64,000 bases of DNA from positions 2,611,089-2,675,088 of the forward strand of contig NZ_JAALDK010000001.1 in assembly GCF_013366925.1 (NCBI RefSeq), written 5' to 3'. Source of the DNA: Paraburkholderia youngii. GTDB lineage: Bacteria > Pseudomonadota > Gammaproteobacteria > Burkholderiales > Burkholderiaceae. The translations under genes were made by a program, and so were the position numbers. Under the pieces are notes generated by a model. The model searched no databases. It was given only the letters and a program-made list of their open reading frames with translations, and was not told the DNA's origin. The first letter of the stretch is position 1. Every line of letters begins with the position of its first letter. Below, in pieces: positions 63,596 to 64,000 of this stretch.

Positions 63596-63773
63596 GTCGT
63601 TGCTCCTTGTTGTTAGTGGTTCGTGGTGAGTGGATTCGCGTGAATCGCTTGGAGAGGCCACGCCGGCTAGCCCCTTACTCACACGACGCGCGATGCAAGG
63701 TCAGATCGACACCCGCGGCGGTCCCGGCATCCCAGGGAAAACACGAAGCGGATGACGCGAGAGCCACCCGTGG

Positions 63774-64000
63774 CTAGATGAAGCACGGGCCGAGCTTGCG
63801 GACCTCGACCGTGCACCACGCCGCCGCCGGACAGGTTTGCGCGATCGCCACGGCCTCTTCGCGGCTGTCGCAGTTCAGCAGAAAGAAGCCGCCGATCATC
63901 TCCTTCGCCTCGGCGAACGGCCCGTCGACGAGCTTCGACTGGCCATTGCGGACCTGCACGCGCACGGCGTCCTTCTGCGAAGTCAGCGATTCGACCGCGA
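63774..64000 (-). CDS. Second DGPF/YCII-family protein, cut by the window edge
   Basis: The minus-strand frame is open to base 64000, so the start lies outside. Visible part: LVDGPFAEAKEMIGGFFLL with the DGPF motif, REEAVAIAQTCPAA and the stop at 63774. It is a diverged relative of the 63182 protein with a shorter C-terminus. It reads leftward toward the other YCII gene, 178 bases away, in which no obvious feature is seen. Confidence 0.88.
   Translation of the reverse strand, partial: AVESLTSQKDAVRVQVRNGQSKLVDGPFAEAKEMIGGFFLLNCDSREEAVAIAQTCPAAAWCTVEVRKLGPCFI

Overview
The window is GC-rich, densely coded beta-proteobacterial DNA, most likely chromosomal DNA of a Burkholderiaceae member (Paraburkholderia, Caballeronia or Burkholderia). 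Supporting signs are strong G/C third-position bias, a DUF4148-type secreted protein, NodT-type RND efflux operons, a MocR-type regulator, and a 2-aminobenzoyl-CoA-type aromatic operon as found in Azoarcus and Burkholderiales. I saw no rRNA, tRNA, CRISPR array, prophage or intact insertion sequence.

Layout. 1-493: 3' end of a beta-rich secreted-type protein. 594-11173: a sugar locus that looks like L-fucose (or a related 6-deoxy-sugar) uptake and non-phosphorylative catabolism. It holds an intact RbsCAB-like ABC transporter, a divergent LacI regulator with GAAACGTTTC-type operators, an aldo/keto reductase, a FAH-family enzyme, a FucU mutarotase and a COG3618 lactonase. Two of its genes are deletion scars: an ABC ATPase fused out of frame to the tail of a binding protein, and an altronate dehydratase-type gene with its middle removed. 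11745-14514: LysR and two TetR regulators.

14583-25489: an envelope block. Read leftward it is an RND adaptor, RND pump and outer-membrane channel followed by PqiA, PqiB and PqiC, i.e. a drug-efflux pump next to an MCE lipid-transport system. Close paralogues of one TetR regulator lie at both ends (13759 and 24728), and their promoters match at 22 of 29 positions. 25593-30764: an AI-2E-family permease, two very small ORFs, a DUF4148 protein and a large MscS-type channel.

31048-40654: a tightly coupled operon for CoA-dependent aerobic aromatic degradation, probably of 2-aminobenzoate (anthranilate): fused FAD monooxygenase/OYE reductase, SDR, MarR, enoyl-CoA hydratase, acyl-CoA dehydrogenase, thioesterase, RidA-like protein, aryl-CoA ligase and a dienelactone hydrolase fused to an NTF2-like domain. 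40663-49787: assorted transporters and AraC/GyrI-type regulators with decaying remnants (glutathione S-transferase scrap, frameshifted quinoprotein, 5'-truncated flavin reductase). 49991-61865: MocR regulator with divergent acetyltransferase, a second RND efflux operon, a quinone oxidoreductase, a DUF4337 protein and a LysE exporter. 61891-64000: an ECF42-type sigma factor with two DGPF/YCII proteins, the second cut by the window edge.
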